DNA of 64,000 nt from Acanthosepion pharaonis (Eukaryota; Mollusca; Cephalopoda; Sepiida; Sepiidae): contig CAHIKZ030004296.1 in NCBI GenBank assembly GCA_903632075.3, forward strand, positions 288,501 to 352,500, written 5' to 3'. Position numbers and translations under genes: made by a program. A model generated the notes under the pieces. That model saw only the letters and a program-made list of their open reading frames with translations, was not told the DNA's origin and ran no database searches. This document shows, one piece after another, positions 11,297-24,375 of this stretch (positions are counted from its first letter, which is position 1; every line of letters starts with the position of its first letter).

Positions 11297-12734
11297 TGAT
11301 AAAAAAAGAGAAAAAAAAAGAAGGGTTTCAAATATAAATTACAAAAAAAAGAAAAAAAAGAAACCCTACAAATAGGAATATTTCTGCTCTAAATACACAT
11401 AAGAGTAACAGAAATATTATTCAGCAACATTTTTGAAGTACATTTCTTTATAAAACTTTGTACTTATTTTCTTATCCTTTTTAAACATTAATTCTGCTAA
11501 AGTAAATTGAAACCATAATGGGACAAAAGCCGGAATTTTTCTTTTTCATTTTGACATAAATGAATCTTGATTTATTGAATTTAAACAACTTAGCTTCAGA
11601 TATTTAGCATGAATGATTAGCAAATAAAAGTTAATGATCTAATAATAAAAATAATAATAATACATGCCCATCATTTTAGATTGCTGTCAGCTACAATGAA
11701 TATTCCTAGTTTCAGCAGAAAGAATTTTATTTACATATTTACACACCATTGCAGAATCTATTGAGCAAACTGGCTTTTAAGTGTTGTTCAATGAAACCAT
11801 TTTAATAATTTTGAAAAGAATGTTTTTGAAGAGATGCAAAAGAAGCAATAGGTGTTTTTTTGCATGAACAACTAGAGTTGAGTTTTGCCAAAGATAAAAT
11901 AGCATTTAACATTTCCTTTTAATATTGATTATAAGATTATATATGGATGGGCAATTCTGCAGATGATTAGAGTATCTGTATAGTTTACATTGGATGAAAG
12001 TGCCCCATCTAAAGCCTAGGCTCAGTGTAATATCTGTGCATCCTTGGAAAGTTTAACACAAGATATTTCTCAATTTTTTAATTCTGTTGTTTTGTTTATA
12101 TTGGCTGTGTTGATGGCATACGTATAGCTATTGTATAAATATACAGATAATATGCATGAAGAAAAAATACAATAAAGTTTTTTTTACTGATACTAAGAAA
12201 TTCCATGATCAAAATGCTAGAAATCATTTATAAGCTAACCTAAATGTCCCTCTATTACTATTTAAAAAACAAAGAACAAAATGCTCGATAAATTTTTTCA
12301 TAATTTTTCATTTGCTGACGCTGATAGTAAATATTACTATAAAAATTATTTACTAAGAAAAAAATATGTTTTTAGATTGTACTTTATTTACTTACATATT
12401 GAACCTAAAATTGATTTTCATATGCAAATTTCCTAGATTATTTTTTCTCTCTCATATCCTATTATTTACTACTTTCTCTTTTGTCCATTGAAGAACTCTT
12501 GAAATAATCAAAGAGCAATTCGAAAGAAAAATGCCTTTTCTTTTGTTTGCTGTTCATTTGATATTCTAAGACAAAAAGGCAGATCTCTCTCTCTTTCTTA
12601 TACTTTACTATTTTTAACTTTCAATAAATTAAATACTATTTTACTCACTGTATCTACTCTTCTTGAAATAGTCATCTAATCTATGACTATTAGTCTGGAC
12701 TACAAATATAGAATTGAATTCTTTGTGAAAGAAG
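11297..12734. other. AT-rich stretch, nothing identified
   Basis: Purine-rich immediately after the minisatellite (11297-11370), then ordinary AT-rich sequence with a short AAT repeat near 11641-11660. No gene or element recognised. Confidence 0.5.
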
Positions 12735-13165
12735 CTACTAAATTTTGAATTGACTTCTCATTAAAAGGTCTTTAGTTTATTTTAAATGTAGCTGCATAAG
12801 TAGAGAAATTAAAAATTTAGTAGCACTAAGCTTTCAAAAGTAGCCCAGGATAGCAATCTTTTTGCATTGAACGTATGATTCTTAACTTGATTGGCTTCAC
12901 AAGAACAATTGTTACACCTTGATTTCTCACTCCAATTCTATGATTATTGATTTCCTTAAATTATTTTCAGAGTTCTTAAAGAGACAAAAATAAAATGAAA
13001 CAAGTAAATAAGGAGAGGATGAGAAAGAGAAAGAAAAAAACTATGTAATAAAAGATCAATTCTACTTTTAATACTTAAATAAACAGAAGATCCGAAATGA
13101 AAACATAGATATCATTTTTATATTAACAATTTTTATTTCAATATTTGAATGTAGTGATATTTACG
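12735..13165 (+). repeat. Direct duplication, copy 1
   Basis: Shares an ordered series of blocks with 14797-15262: TTAAAAGG.CTTTAGTTTAT, TATGATTCTTAACTTG, GGAACAATTGTTACAC or its one-base variant, CTATGATTATTGATTTCC and TTATTTTCAGAGTTCTTAAA. The offset is about 2.06 kb. Both copies run into purine-rich DNA. It is either a partial local duplication or two copies of an unnamed dispersed repeat. Confidence 0.8.
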
Positions 13166-14796
13166 ACGGTGTTTATTCAGCAAAGAAAAATAAAAAGTGT
13201 GATATTATCTGAAAAGAATCTGTCTTTTTGTAAGAAATGTTTTGTTTTAGTTACTGAACTAGATATGTATTTCTATAAAAAGTGGAATACTTAAAAATTA
13301 TCCATAACGGAGATATCATCTTCACTTAATAGATACTCAAGTATATCAAGGTCAGTTTTTACATTGTATAACACAAATGCTAGACAGGCTCATTGACTCC
13401 ATTACTAAATGTAGCACTAAACAGTGTGACTTTTTGTGGCCAAGAACCCATGGTCACAGGAGAAAATATAACGCTATACCAAGATGGGAACAGAGACATG
13501 GCTGAATATGTGCATCTCTTTGCTGCTTTGGTATTTTCTCTTACCTCTTTTTTCATTTTTAGTGTAGATGCATTACTACAGCTGGAAGTATCAGCCAGTT
13601 ATTCTGGCTATTGTCCCAACAATATTCTGAACAAGAAACTTACAAAGCTAAGATTTGAAACAGCACAGGTTCAAGACAGCTACATGTCACACTAAGAAGT
13701 TGATAAATTTACAAGACTAATCAGTCTTGGAATAATGAAGAAATTTTAGCTGTTGGTTACATAGGTATTCAACCTGGCATCATTTTTTCTCCAATTCTAA
13801 TGTTTGATAGCTGTATGCAGTCATTTCAAATCCGAATTGCTTATTTAAAACTATGATGATGATGACAGCTGTAAAAGTTCACATGTTCTCACTCTTTCCA
13901 AAGATTAGAGCGGTCATTTTCTAGTGGTCCGTTTTTCATGACCAATGTTATAATCTGCTTCCATTCACATGCCTCTCTGATATCTAACTATATACAAGAC
14001 ATACAAATGAAACTGCTTACCAGCTTGTTATCAACATATTTGTATAATTTGACTATAAATTACTTTGTCTGGCTCACCTTTTTTCTAGAGAGCAAATCAG
14101 CAAGCCACTTGAACAAGTTCTTGTTCCCAAAAACTATTCATCTTATGAGATCATAGGCAAATCGTCATGTAAACAAATGATACTTTATATTGGCTGGCTT
14201 TATATTGTCCTTTATCTGAAATTATTTTATGTAAGAAACCACACCAATCTGATGGCTTTGTCTTTATATAAACAACTTAATCTCAAGGGTTTTTAGAGAG
14301 AATTTTTAATTGCAGCTAAAGTATTTATTGTCAAATATAGAAGGTGGATACAGAACTGTAACTAGTAATAATAAATTACTAAGTGTTATCTCTTAGATTC
14401 AGGTTAGATTCTTCAAGAACCCATCAACCCATGTAATTTCTCAAAATTAATTAAATTTCTTAATAAGTTTTCCAACATTTCAATATTCATTCAATACAAC
14501 CAAGCCTTCTTTCATGCCCCTCCACCTTGATTCTGTATCATAAAACCATGCCTTTCTGCATTTAACAGTTTTTTTGACTGCTATCAAGTCTCCTCAGGTG
14601 TCTATTTATCCTCCACACGGGTTATGATCCACCTCATTACAACTGTAATTAACACATTTTGTCAAAATCTGATCCATCCACTGCCTAAGTGAATTCAGAA
14701 TTCAATAAATTTTGTGAGGCGTGTTCATTTAGTCAAGTAATGTCAAATGAATATTTTTCTTAAATAATATTAACACGCATCTGAAAGTTCAGAGGT
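13166..14796. other. Between the duplicates: unidentified, somewhat coding-like
   Basis: A 100-codon ORF at 13393-13695 and a 72-codon ORF at 13938-14156 (plus) lie here. Base composition is less extreme than in neighbouring DNA. I recognise no family in either translation and see no splice-site pairing that would support an exon. Confidence 0.35.
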
Positions 14797-15061
14797 AATA
14801 AATTTTGACTTGATTTTCTTATTAAAAGGGCTTTAGTTTATGTTAAATGTAGCCCTGAAATAGTGAAATTAAAAATCGAGTAATAGTGAATTTTCAAAAG
14901 TACCTCAGGCTGCCAACTATGACATTTTCGTGTTGAACTTATGATTCTTAACTTGGTTAGCCTTACAGGAACAATTGTTACACTTTGATTCCTCACTCCC
15001 TTTCTATGATTATTGATTTCCTAAAATTGGTCATTGATTATTTTCAGAGTTCTTAAAGAGA

Positions 15062-15094
<33 letters not shown>

Positions 15095-15262
15095 AAATGT
15101 AAATAAAAGGAAAAGAGAAAAAAAATTTGTATAATTTTACTTTCAATAATATAAGAAGAGGAGGAAGATCTTAAATGATAAAAAGTTAACAAAAAATTTT
15201 TATTTAAATAATTTTCATATTAATATTCTTATTTCAAAAAGAATATATTAATATTTACTAAA
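14797..15262 (+). repeat. Direct duplication, copy 2
   Basis: Partner of 12735-13165 with many substitutions. It has an inserted GGTCATTGATTA near 15030 and a ~30-base poly-A run at 15065-15092 where copy 1 has a mixed A-rich sequence. Confidence 0.8.
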
Positions 15263-17579
15263 TTCATGTTATTATAAACTTTGCAAGTTCATAACGATTT
15301 TAATTTTATCACATGATGATAGGACGAGCCCCTGATAAATTAGTGACCCCACTAAAGCTGACTGGGTGAATGGGAGCACTACAGATAGAATTTCATAAGA
15401 CAGGCAGAAAAATTGATTTAGAATAGCACAGATTTTGTGTAAAACAAGTGTTACTCTTATCAAAGAGATGCTAAAAGGAAAAACCATTACATTGCACCGT
15501 GACATAGAAAAAGTGACAGAAAGGTTTTCATGTATGGTAACCGCCTTGAAGACTTAAGGTATCACTTCACATGACAAAATCTAAAGCAAGTGTAAAAGAC
15601 ACGCCTTCTAAAAATGATAACCCATATTTTGACATTATCTTCACCATAAAGTTGGAAAGAGGATTAAGTTTGTATCTTTGTCAGTTGGTAAGCCAGTTAT
15701 CTTAAAAAATAAAATAAAAAATAGTTCCCTTCTTTCCTTGAAATTTTTGTCTAAGGTGGAGACATGAATATGCATTACATAAGAGGAAAAGCTATTTTAT
15801 TCTATTGCAACTTTGATAGTTATTTTAGCTGGCCTACTTATTGATTAATCAAATTCTGGGTATAATTCTTTGGATTCAATTTATACTAACAAAACCAACT
15901 GGAATTTACTTTTGTCTTTAATATGTGTCTCTATATTGGAATAAAAAAGAAAAATGTCTAGTTATCAACTTCAATCAAACCAGAAAACTCTGTCAATATT
16001 TTTCTTCAGTTAAAAGAATAAACTAAAAATTTTCTATTTAAAAATTAGTTTTACAGTTTTCTCTTTAATTTTAATGTAAAACAATTGTTTTTTTTGCTGA
16101 AATAGACAAAATAAATCTAAGCTAAGAGTGAAAAATAAAGTAACATCTAAAATAGTTTAACTTCAAAACATTAAAAATAAGCTATCAACCTTTTAATAGC
16201 TGTTCAAATTGATTTCACTTGCTTTCATTGCAGAGTTTAGGCTGATCTATTCTTTGACCTTCCTCACAACAGCAAGAAAAAAAAGAAAAAAGAAAAAACA
16301 AAGAAAATGGTGGTATTTTTTTTCAATAAATAAAATTAAAAATAAAGGAAAAGAATGTTAGCAGATAAGTCAAAATGTGGTAACAATGAGTTGAAATTGA
16401 ACAAACTCTTGTAATGGTAATGACTTTTCAAGATTACAGAATCTTGGCTTTATCAAATTAAAAAAGTTCATTTTATATAATTTATGTAAAAGTTTATGCA
16501 AATTGTGTTGCAAAAACAACAGTGTCTCAAAGTTTCACCAATCCAGTAATGATCTTAGTTCAGGCATAATTCTGAAACTGATACATTTTTATAAATCCAA
16601 GGTACACCAGCAATACTTTACAATATCACCAGGTTTTGTTTGTTCTGTCAATGTGGGAATGTGAAATCCATGCAAATATAATGTCTGCCCAATTTGCCAA
16701 CTTATACGAGGACTTTCTAAATGACTAGACGTTATAGTAAGTTATGACATTATCAAATATCACAAAATAGTTTAATTATATTTGTTTTTTTTATTCACAA
16801 AACAGAAATTACGAAACCATGGCCAATATATAATAAAATATTACAAAGTAAACGACTAAATATGAGCAAAAATTAAGTCAATTTTGATCTGAAATTTTCA
16901 CTGCATAATGTTTGATCTATGTGATTAATATTCATCATTAAGGATGGAGATGATCTCAAAAAATATTTGTTGCTAAAATGCTTTATCATTCAACTAAAGA
17001 TCTATTGACAAACATACATAAACCATTTTAAAAATTTTAGAACAGTTTATATTAAATTAAACTGCATTAAATGTTAAACTGATTTTAAGTTTCTTAAACA
17101 TTTTTATTGATAAAATAATAAAAGAGAGAAAATTGTAATAATCATGTCTTGACTATATAAAGTTTCTAATGGCTGAACAATTTTTTTAAAGTAACAAAAT
17201 ATTTAACATTTTCATAAGTTAATAAATTTTATTAATAACATTTGAATTAATCTCCTGCAATCAATGTCAAGCACATTACTACAGATGACTGTAACTGAAC
17301 TGAGCCAGGTTGTTTCATGCAGTTTGATGTGAAGATGAGCAGACAGAGACAATTCAGTGAATGTTTGACCAATTGAAGATCAATAATGCTGAATGTCTCA
17401 ACCACAACAGCCATCAACTCATTTTTCAGATAAAGAATAATACTTAACCAGTTTATATGTTCTTCAGCCTATCAATTAACAAAAAAAGTGGCCGATGTAC
17501 TCAGATTGCTCTTCACAAAAGAATTGCTACAGGTAACATTGTGACACCCACGTGATTTTATATCATTCTCAAGTGTTTC
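15263..17579. other. AT-rich stretch, nothing identified
   Basis: No repeat family or coding motif recognised. There is an A-rich stretch near 16276-16306. Confidence 0.5.
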
Positions 17580-18780
17580 TTTTTTTTTTTGTGGCGAGCT
17601 AATTTTCTAAGTGGCATCCACTTTGACCAAAGAGGAATAGAAGAGTAAAAGGAGTGGATGGGGGGCTTTTGGAGACCAAGCAACAACAAAACTGAGCATA
17701 GGATGTATCCAGTTGGTGGTCTATATTAAGTCATGCTTGAGGTTGGGGAGTCATTTCTGGTCTGCCTTTGGAAGGGGCTAGACTTGTCAGTCATGTGGTT
17801 CCATTGCCACTCATTCATGTTATCAGCCATATATGTAGATGGAACAGGAGATAGTATGGAGGGGGTAAAGAAGTGATCTATGAGATCAATATAGTAGAAG
17901 TTGTCCTTAGTATCACCTATCTACTCACCCAAGTAAGCAGGCAAAGTCCTGAATGAAAAATCTACATATAATATGGGAAACAGGATTTCCATTCTCGTTT
18001 CTTGACATGGCATTTGCTTCTCATCTCCATTACTTTGTGAACATGGAGTAGGCTGTTCTCAGCTTTAGTGCACATCAACATGAATGAGAACAGAATGCAA
18101 TGTGGGGAAATCATTGACTGATCAGTGGAAAGTTTGGCCAAGAGTTGCATCACAAATAAATGACATATTCCTTAAGAATGGGAAGACAGTTATGCCATCA
18201 AGGCATTTACTGTTTTTATAGCTGGCCCCAGTTGGAAGAGAATACCAGTTACATTGAAACATTTCCTAATGATATTGTTGAGAGCAGCACACCATGCAAG
18301 ATGGCAACAAGAAGTGCAGTGTAATATACAGTGTGTATAGTGCTTCTGCAATGACAACAGTGAAACTTGCATATGCAAAAACAGATGTAAGGCAGCACTT
18401 ATATATATATATATATATATACACATACACACACACACACACACACAGTCATTATCAAGTAGGGCATCAGCATCATTAGTGGCATGGCAATCAACAAGCC
18501 ATTTGACATAAGGTTTAAGGGTCCATAGTTTTTTTGCTTTTAACATTTCATTCAAGCTGCAGCAGTTGCAATTTTGAGATCAACTTGGATCAAAGACCAC
18601 AGGTCTTCAGTGTACACTTCAAGCTTGATTATTTTTATAGAGAAGTTTATGAACAATTAGACAGCTGTAGACCAACAATGCCATGTATGCTGGTAGTGTC
18701 ATGTTGGTTAAAGGCAAAATGTCAAGTTTGCTCGGCCAAACAGGAAGAGAATCTTGTTGCCAACTGATATTGGCATAGTT
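17580..18780 (-). other. Unidentified decayed coding-like segment
   Basis: This stretch has the most even base composition of the first 20 kb and several adjacent open pieces on the minus strand (17962-18153, 18190-18555), interrupted by a (TA)n(CA)n tract at 18400-18448. One piece reads KKLWTLKPYVKWLVDCHAT. I do not recognise the family. It could be an old transposon or a retropseudogene. Confidence 0.3.
18400..18448. repeat. (TA)n(CA)n microsatellite
   Basis: TA run then ACACATACACAC, inside the unidentified coding-like segment. Confidence 0.9.
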
Positions 18781-19470
18781 GACGTTCCAGTTTGTTCCAT
18801 TCCATGTGATACCCCAAAGTTCAGCCAGGTGACTGTTTTCTAGATAGATTGGAGTCCTATGTAGAATATAGAACAGCTTCAGAAGATTGAAGGAATTCTT
18901 CAGTAAAAGTATCTAGAAATCCTAAGACCTTTACTGAAACTGAAAATTCCGCATTCATTTTCAGCTTTGATTTGCTTGCACATTTTGAAAGTTAAAATTA
19001 GACACAGAATAAATACAAAGTAGGTTTTTAGTAGAGGTGGGTGCCATGAAAATTAATATCAACAACTGTTTTTTTGTTTTTTTTTTTATCAGACTAGCAA
19101 TAAAAATTTGTAGTGAATGAAATTTTAGCCTTTTCATACCAAGAGTGATTAAATTAAAAAAAGTACCATGTAAGTAAAATTATTCACATTCCTTTTATTT
19201 ATCATTTTGCAAGTGTTATCTTTTAAATTTCATTGCAATGATTTATTGTGTGTGTGCGTGTGTGTGTAAATATCAACCAAGAAACTTTAAAAAGGAATAA
19301 AAAAAATAAAGTGGTGAGTCTGATGTTTGTACTTTAGTAAGATTTTTAGAAAATCTTACCTTATTTCCTTAAGATAATTTTGATATTTAGTCATGAGTGT
19401 ATTGCCTGGGTAGAGAACTTTTCAGCACTATATACATACATACATATATATATGTGTGTGTGTAAGTGAA

Positions 19471-19587
19471 TGAAGACAAAAGGAAAACTTATCTTAGCCG
19501 ACGTGCTTTGCTCTATCACTTTTGACTTGATAAAGTCTGTGAGAGGATGATACACATCGACTAAGGTAAGTTTTTCTTTCGTCTTTA
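19471..19587. mobile_element. Inverted-repeat element with hammerhead-like centre
   Basis: The 34-base arm 19471-19504 matches the reverse complement of 19554-19587 at 28 of 34 positions. The interior reads CTTGATAAAGTCTGTGAGAGG then ATGATACACATCGAC. This parallels the layout CTGATGA-stem-GAAAC-ATGTC, with a possible GTCT/AGGA half-stem. A related but diverged copy of the interior and right arm is at 30790-30900. It sits between a (TATG) microsatellite on the left and CA/TA repeats on the right. Confidence 0.6.
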
Positions 19588-19914
19588 TTTATATTGTCCT
19601 TTTACAGATATATTGTAGTTAAATCTAAATTTTTTTTAACGCATACACACACACACACATTATATATAACATCTGTGAGTAGAAAGGCACTCTCAAACCA
19701 ATTAGGTGCGTAGTGAGTATGATCCTTACAGATACGCTAATTATTATGGTCTTGTGTGAGTTATTCAACTTCATGAATAACCGGATGTATTTCCCTCCGA
19801 TTGTGCAGGTGTTATGTATGTATATATGCGCACACAGACACAACCACCTTCAAAAACATGACCAAACCTTACATTTGAAGCAGAGGATTCTTGGGTGGCC
19901 TAACATTTTCAACA

Positions 19915-19916
<2 letters not shown>

Positions 19917-19965
<49 letters not shown>
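19917..19965. repeat. (TA)n microsatellite
   Basis: About 24 TA units; other (TG)n and (CA)n tracts occur at 19249-19267, 19451-19463 and 19643-19660. Confidence 0.95.
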
Positions 19966-19972
<7 letters not shown>

Positions 19973-21384
19973 AGGAAGACATCTCATTTTATCATAATAA
20001 ACAAGGCTAATATTACTTTTTGAGGCCTTCTAAGAACTTCTTCATTCTAACCAACTATCATTTCACTTGTTCACTTTAACATTCAATTTGTTCATTATCA
20101 GAAGCAGATGAAAAAACATTTTTACCATTTACTTCATTTGTTGTTTTTACTTTGGTTTCCTCTTTATATTTACATAGATGGAGGATAGATACATACTAGA
20201 TGCACAGACAGATTGCAATCAAATAAAAAGTTGCAGGTTAATTTCTTTAATATATGATGAGTCAAAACAATTTGGTCACTGGCCTAAAAAGGTACCAGTT
20301 CTTTATATACCTACAAAACAACCCTTATCCAAATAGACATGCACTCTAAAAGAACTTTATAGTTTTCCTCCAAAAGCTGCTGGAAATCCTTGGAAAGTTG
20401 ATTTGTTGGAGAGAGGGATGCTTATATTCTGTCAAATACAGTAATATTTCTTTATGTCTATGTACAATATAAAATGGAAAACAGGTTATTTTTGCCCCAC
20501 ATTAAATAGAATACCACGCAAAATATTCCTAATGTTAATTTTCTGAAAATTCAGACATCAAGAAATATTGAATTTTTCATTTAAAGCACAGCAGAGATGT
20601 GCCATGTAGAAAAGAAATTATTGATACTCAGGTAAAGCTGAATCCACATCCAGAATAGTGGAATACACATCAAAGATAGAATTCAACATCAACAACTTGT
20701 AAGAAACATTAAATATGTATGTTTTTTTATTTACCACACAAGAATGTTGAAAATATCCAGTCCCCTCAAATGTTGCTGTTAACATCAGTGATCCTGAGCT
20801 TAAAGTAATTACAAAGAGCTATTTGGAGTTTTCAGGTTTCAAATGATTTTTTTTTAGCTTTGGGCTACAAGTGACTTGAAATCATTGTGTATAAATACTT
20901 ATTAAAATTTGGACCTGAACTCTAGCACAATAATTAGCAAGTTTCTTTTGCTGGCTACTAATGCAGTGAATTCATTTTCTCCCTACACACAATTGTGGCC
21001 TATACAAATCTAACCCTTGTTAATAACTACAAGGAATAGCTTTTGAAAACTAACTTGCAAATCAGCAGATCAACTGACCTCTCTATGTTAGCATGCTGAA
21101 AAATATTCAATGCCATATTTCTAATAGAATAAATATCATATTGAATCATCTGGGGGATTAGAATAAATTTTATTAGTAAAATACTAGTTTGATGAGATTT
21201 ACTTTCAAAATAAAGTGGCAACTATGCAGTTTTGATTCTGAAGATTATGATAAAGAATTCTCATTATAAAGCTGGGGAAGGGAAGGGGAAGTGATAAGAA
21301 TATATGACACAATCATGAGATTATCATGACAGCTGGAAGAGATTAAGATATATTATTATGCCACTGACTTCAGATTTTCTTTCA
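19966..21384. other. AT-rich stretch, nothing identified
   Basis: No coding or repeat motif recognised. Confidence 0.5.
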
Positions 21385-21650
21385 ATCTAATTTGATAAGT
21401 ACAAATCATAAACAAATTGTGTTTTGTGTTAAATTCTTCAAGCCCTCTTTGTTCATTGTGTCCCAGAAATTTCAACCTCCTAACTATCTTTTTAGTTTCT
21501 ATTTTTCTAGACCCTTCCTTCTTGCACACATGCTCCATCCATGGTATTCTCAGCGTCTTTCTATAGAACCACATCTTCACTGCTCCAAGTTTTGTCTTCA
21601 TCAGTAACGAAATTTTCCAGTATTCACTGCCATGTAAGAGACTGGGTATT
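21385..21650 (-). pseudogene. LINE reverse-transcriptase C-terminal relic
   Basis: Minus-strand open frame 21356-21601 contains VKMWFYRKTLRIPWMEHV, then RKIETKK, RRLKFLGH and RGLEEFNTKHN. This is the same block order as the relics at 1448-2315 and 9870-10020, but here uninterrupted. The frame is short and 5'-truncated, so it is dead. Confidence 0.7.
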
Positions 21651-21829
21651 CCAAATAATCAGCTGACTAAATATGATATTTATAATAGTGCAAGATGTTT
21701 ATGCAATCAATGGTATCCTGGGTAAGATTTATTAAACCCCATAAAACTTTCATTCACTTTAATGACTATATTTCTAGTAATATGGCATAACAGAGAAGGG
21801 AAAAAATGAATAGTAATCATGTATTTAAC

Positions 21830-21834
<5 letters not shown>

Positions 21835-21862
<28 letters not shown>
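21835..21862. repeat. (TA)n microsatellite
   Basis: About 14 TA units. Confidence 0.9.
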
Positions 21863-21865
<3 letters not shown>

Positions 21866-23711
21866 AAAATTGTATACATTAGCATGTATTTTATTGCTGC
21901 CCATAAGTTTTTATCCCTTTCAAGTTAAAGATTTAAAAGGTTGAAATCATTTATTTCATTAGAAAAATGCATTGAAGATCAGGACTATGAGACATATCAT
22001 GCAAACTATATTTACTAATCACAAATGGAAAGGCTTAGTACAATTCAACAACCCCCAATATTTTAAAAGGAATTTACATTGTTTTTTGGTGTGTATAAAC
22101 ATACAGATTTTTGTAAACATGGATGTCTGTACACAACATTATCAGAAAATGAGTGATAACTATAGTAAATTTAAATCCAAAGTATCTAAAATTCAATAAA
22201 ACATTAGCTTGTGGAAAATATTTTAAGATTACTGGGTAGCTGAAAATTATAAAAAGGCACTCACATTATATTCTTCAAGTAATTTTTACAGATATAGCCA
22301 CCATAGAAAAAAAAGTTTCAGATAAACTTGTCTGTCAAGCTGTTAATATCTTAAATAAACAGCTACCTCCATGTTAAAAATGTATTACTGTGATATTTTA
22401 AACTTAAAGCAATATTTGTTTAAAATCAGATTAATTAAACTTTAAATCAGCTAATATTCCTCAAATAAAGTTTCAGAAAAGTATATTTTATTTTTGAAAG
22501 ATTTTTTAATAAATATTTACACGGTGATGACAGACAGCTAAAAATGGTGTTAAATCAGTGACACTTCGGAATTTCAAAATGAAAATCCTTTCTAGTCAAT
22601 TTAAATTAGTTTTGAAATACAGTAAAATATTTTGTTTATTGGACATATTACATTTAATCTATTAGCTTGAAATTAAAACTAAAATAAAAGCTTCAAGAAA
22701 GCCTTTTCATTTTAAAACTTAGGTATTGCGTTTCTGTGGAGGTAGCTTTACTAAAATGTCTACATATTTTTTTTTACCAATTGCTATTGCTAAAGAGAAA
22801 AAATGAAAGGCTATTTAGTTTTCATTTTGAAAAGTATTCTAATTATATGGGGTTAGATTAAAGAAAAAAAAAGACAAAAAGAAATCCCCATCCCATAATT
22901 TTTTTTTTTTTATTAAATTTATAGAGGCAGATAAATCATTTTTTATTTTCATTATTCAGAGTCAAAAGCAACAGCAGAAAAGAAAAAATCCCCACCCTAC
23001 TAACCTAATTAAATAAGTTCCTCTGCCCCCACATCTCTTTGTTTCCTTCAACAGCTCTCCCTATTTTTTTTTTGTTAACAACTGATGAAATTTGTAGAAT
23101 TTATTAATAAAGACATCATTTTCAACATTCAAAAAGCTATCCCACCTTCCACCTCTACCAAGCAACAAAAATAAGTAAATGATAAAAGCTTACAAATATA
23201 AACTATTCTTGTTTGGAACCAATTTTAAACCATCCTCTCATTCCCCAATAGTAATTTCCTGTCAAAGACTAAAAGTCTTTGAGATTATATTTTTCTATTA
23301 AACTGCTTCCCGCTCTACTATTCCTGAAATAATGTTGGTGATGCTGCTTTGTACTTAAAAGCATGTTGTTATTATCACATATTGGGTTTAAAATACAGTT
23401 GGTTAGACATGCACACACACTCAACAATAAAACTGGCTATCAGGAATGTTATTCTCAGAAGATAAGTTTTTATACAGATAAGTTCTTTTAGATACTGAAA
23501 GAAATGCAAACTTATTTAAAATATCGTAAGTCCCTACATATATTAAAAAAATCCTTTAAAGAGAATTATATGCAAATCAAATAAGAAAAAGACTTTACAT
23601 TTATTTCATGCAACAAATATAAAACAATAAAAAATAAATGTAGTCCTATACTGGTTGAATTATTTATTTGCCCTACAATAATTCAGCACTACCATTTACA
23701 AATCTTTAATA
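21863..23711. other. AT-rich stretch, nothing identified
   Basis: Long A/T runs (22771-22779, 22898-22912). No element recognised. Confidence 0.5.
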
Positions 23712-24375
23712 CAGGGTGTTTCAAAAGTCTGTGTCACATTACACCACTGTATATCCTAACTATTAAGGCTATTAAAACATGATTTATTATTTCCTGAGAG
23801 CTAATATTTCCACATTTCTGCACAGGTTTTTACAGGTGTTCAATGTGAGTGCTGTGGCTTACACAACACACATCCAAACGATAATCTAATTCTTGCCAAA
23901 TGCAACAAAGCATAGCATTGTCAATGGTTGCAAGGCTTCAGCTATTCACGTCTTCAGATCATCCATATCTCCAGGAAGAGGAGGTATGTACATAAGGCTC
24001 CAGAGGAAGAAGTCACATGGTGCAAAGTCTAGAGACCAAGGTGGCTGATCATGTAGGAACACATGATCAGTTTGTCTCAAACATCCGACCTATCTGTCGA
24101 ACAGAGTGATGTTCAGATAGTGTCTAAATTAAATTTAATTAAATTAAGATTAAATTAACAGAAGAAAACTTGACATTTTTAGCTTTTAAATGGTACCAGT
24201 TCAGAGTCTGTCTATATTTCTGAGATGAGGTATTATGTACAGTATTTACATTATGGCGACAAAGATGAGGACAATAGTCCGACTAATGTAAATACGGTAC
24301 CAGTTCAATTGTGCTACCATTTGTAGTTCATGATATAAGAGTTCTTAGAATGTGACAGACTTTTGAAATACACTG
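23712..24375 (-). mobile_element. Deleted mariner-like (IS630/Tc1 superfamily) transposon with both ends
   Basis: The left end CAGGGTGTTTCAAAAGTCTG (23712) and the reverse complement of the right end (CAGTGTATTTCAAAAGTCTG, ending 24375) form terminal inverted repeats of about 28 bp. Both sides are flanked by TA (23710-23711, 24376-24377), the expected target duplication. Between about 23840 and 24050 the minus strand reads SLDFAPCDFFLW, YIPPLPGDMDDLKT and related blocks. This is the C-terminal end of a transposase whose intact version has SPDLTPLDFFLWG with the last catalytic Asp. The N-terminal two thirds are missing. A 92-bp insertion lies at 24204-24295. Confidence 0.83.
24192..24307. mobile_element. 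92-bp nested insertion with exact 12-bp target duplication
   Basis: GGTACCAGTTCA occurs at 24192-24203 and 24296-24307. The 92 bases between start GAGTCTGTCTATATTTCTGA and end with the terminal motif GATGAGGACAATAGTCCGAC then TAATGTAAATAC. This terminal motif is shared with the elements at 33240-33445, 55812-56152 and 63440-63905, so this is a short, internally deleted member of that family. It is younger than the mariner-like host element. Confidence 0.72.
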
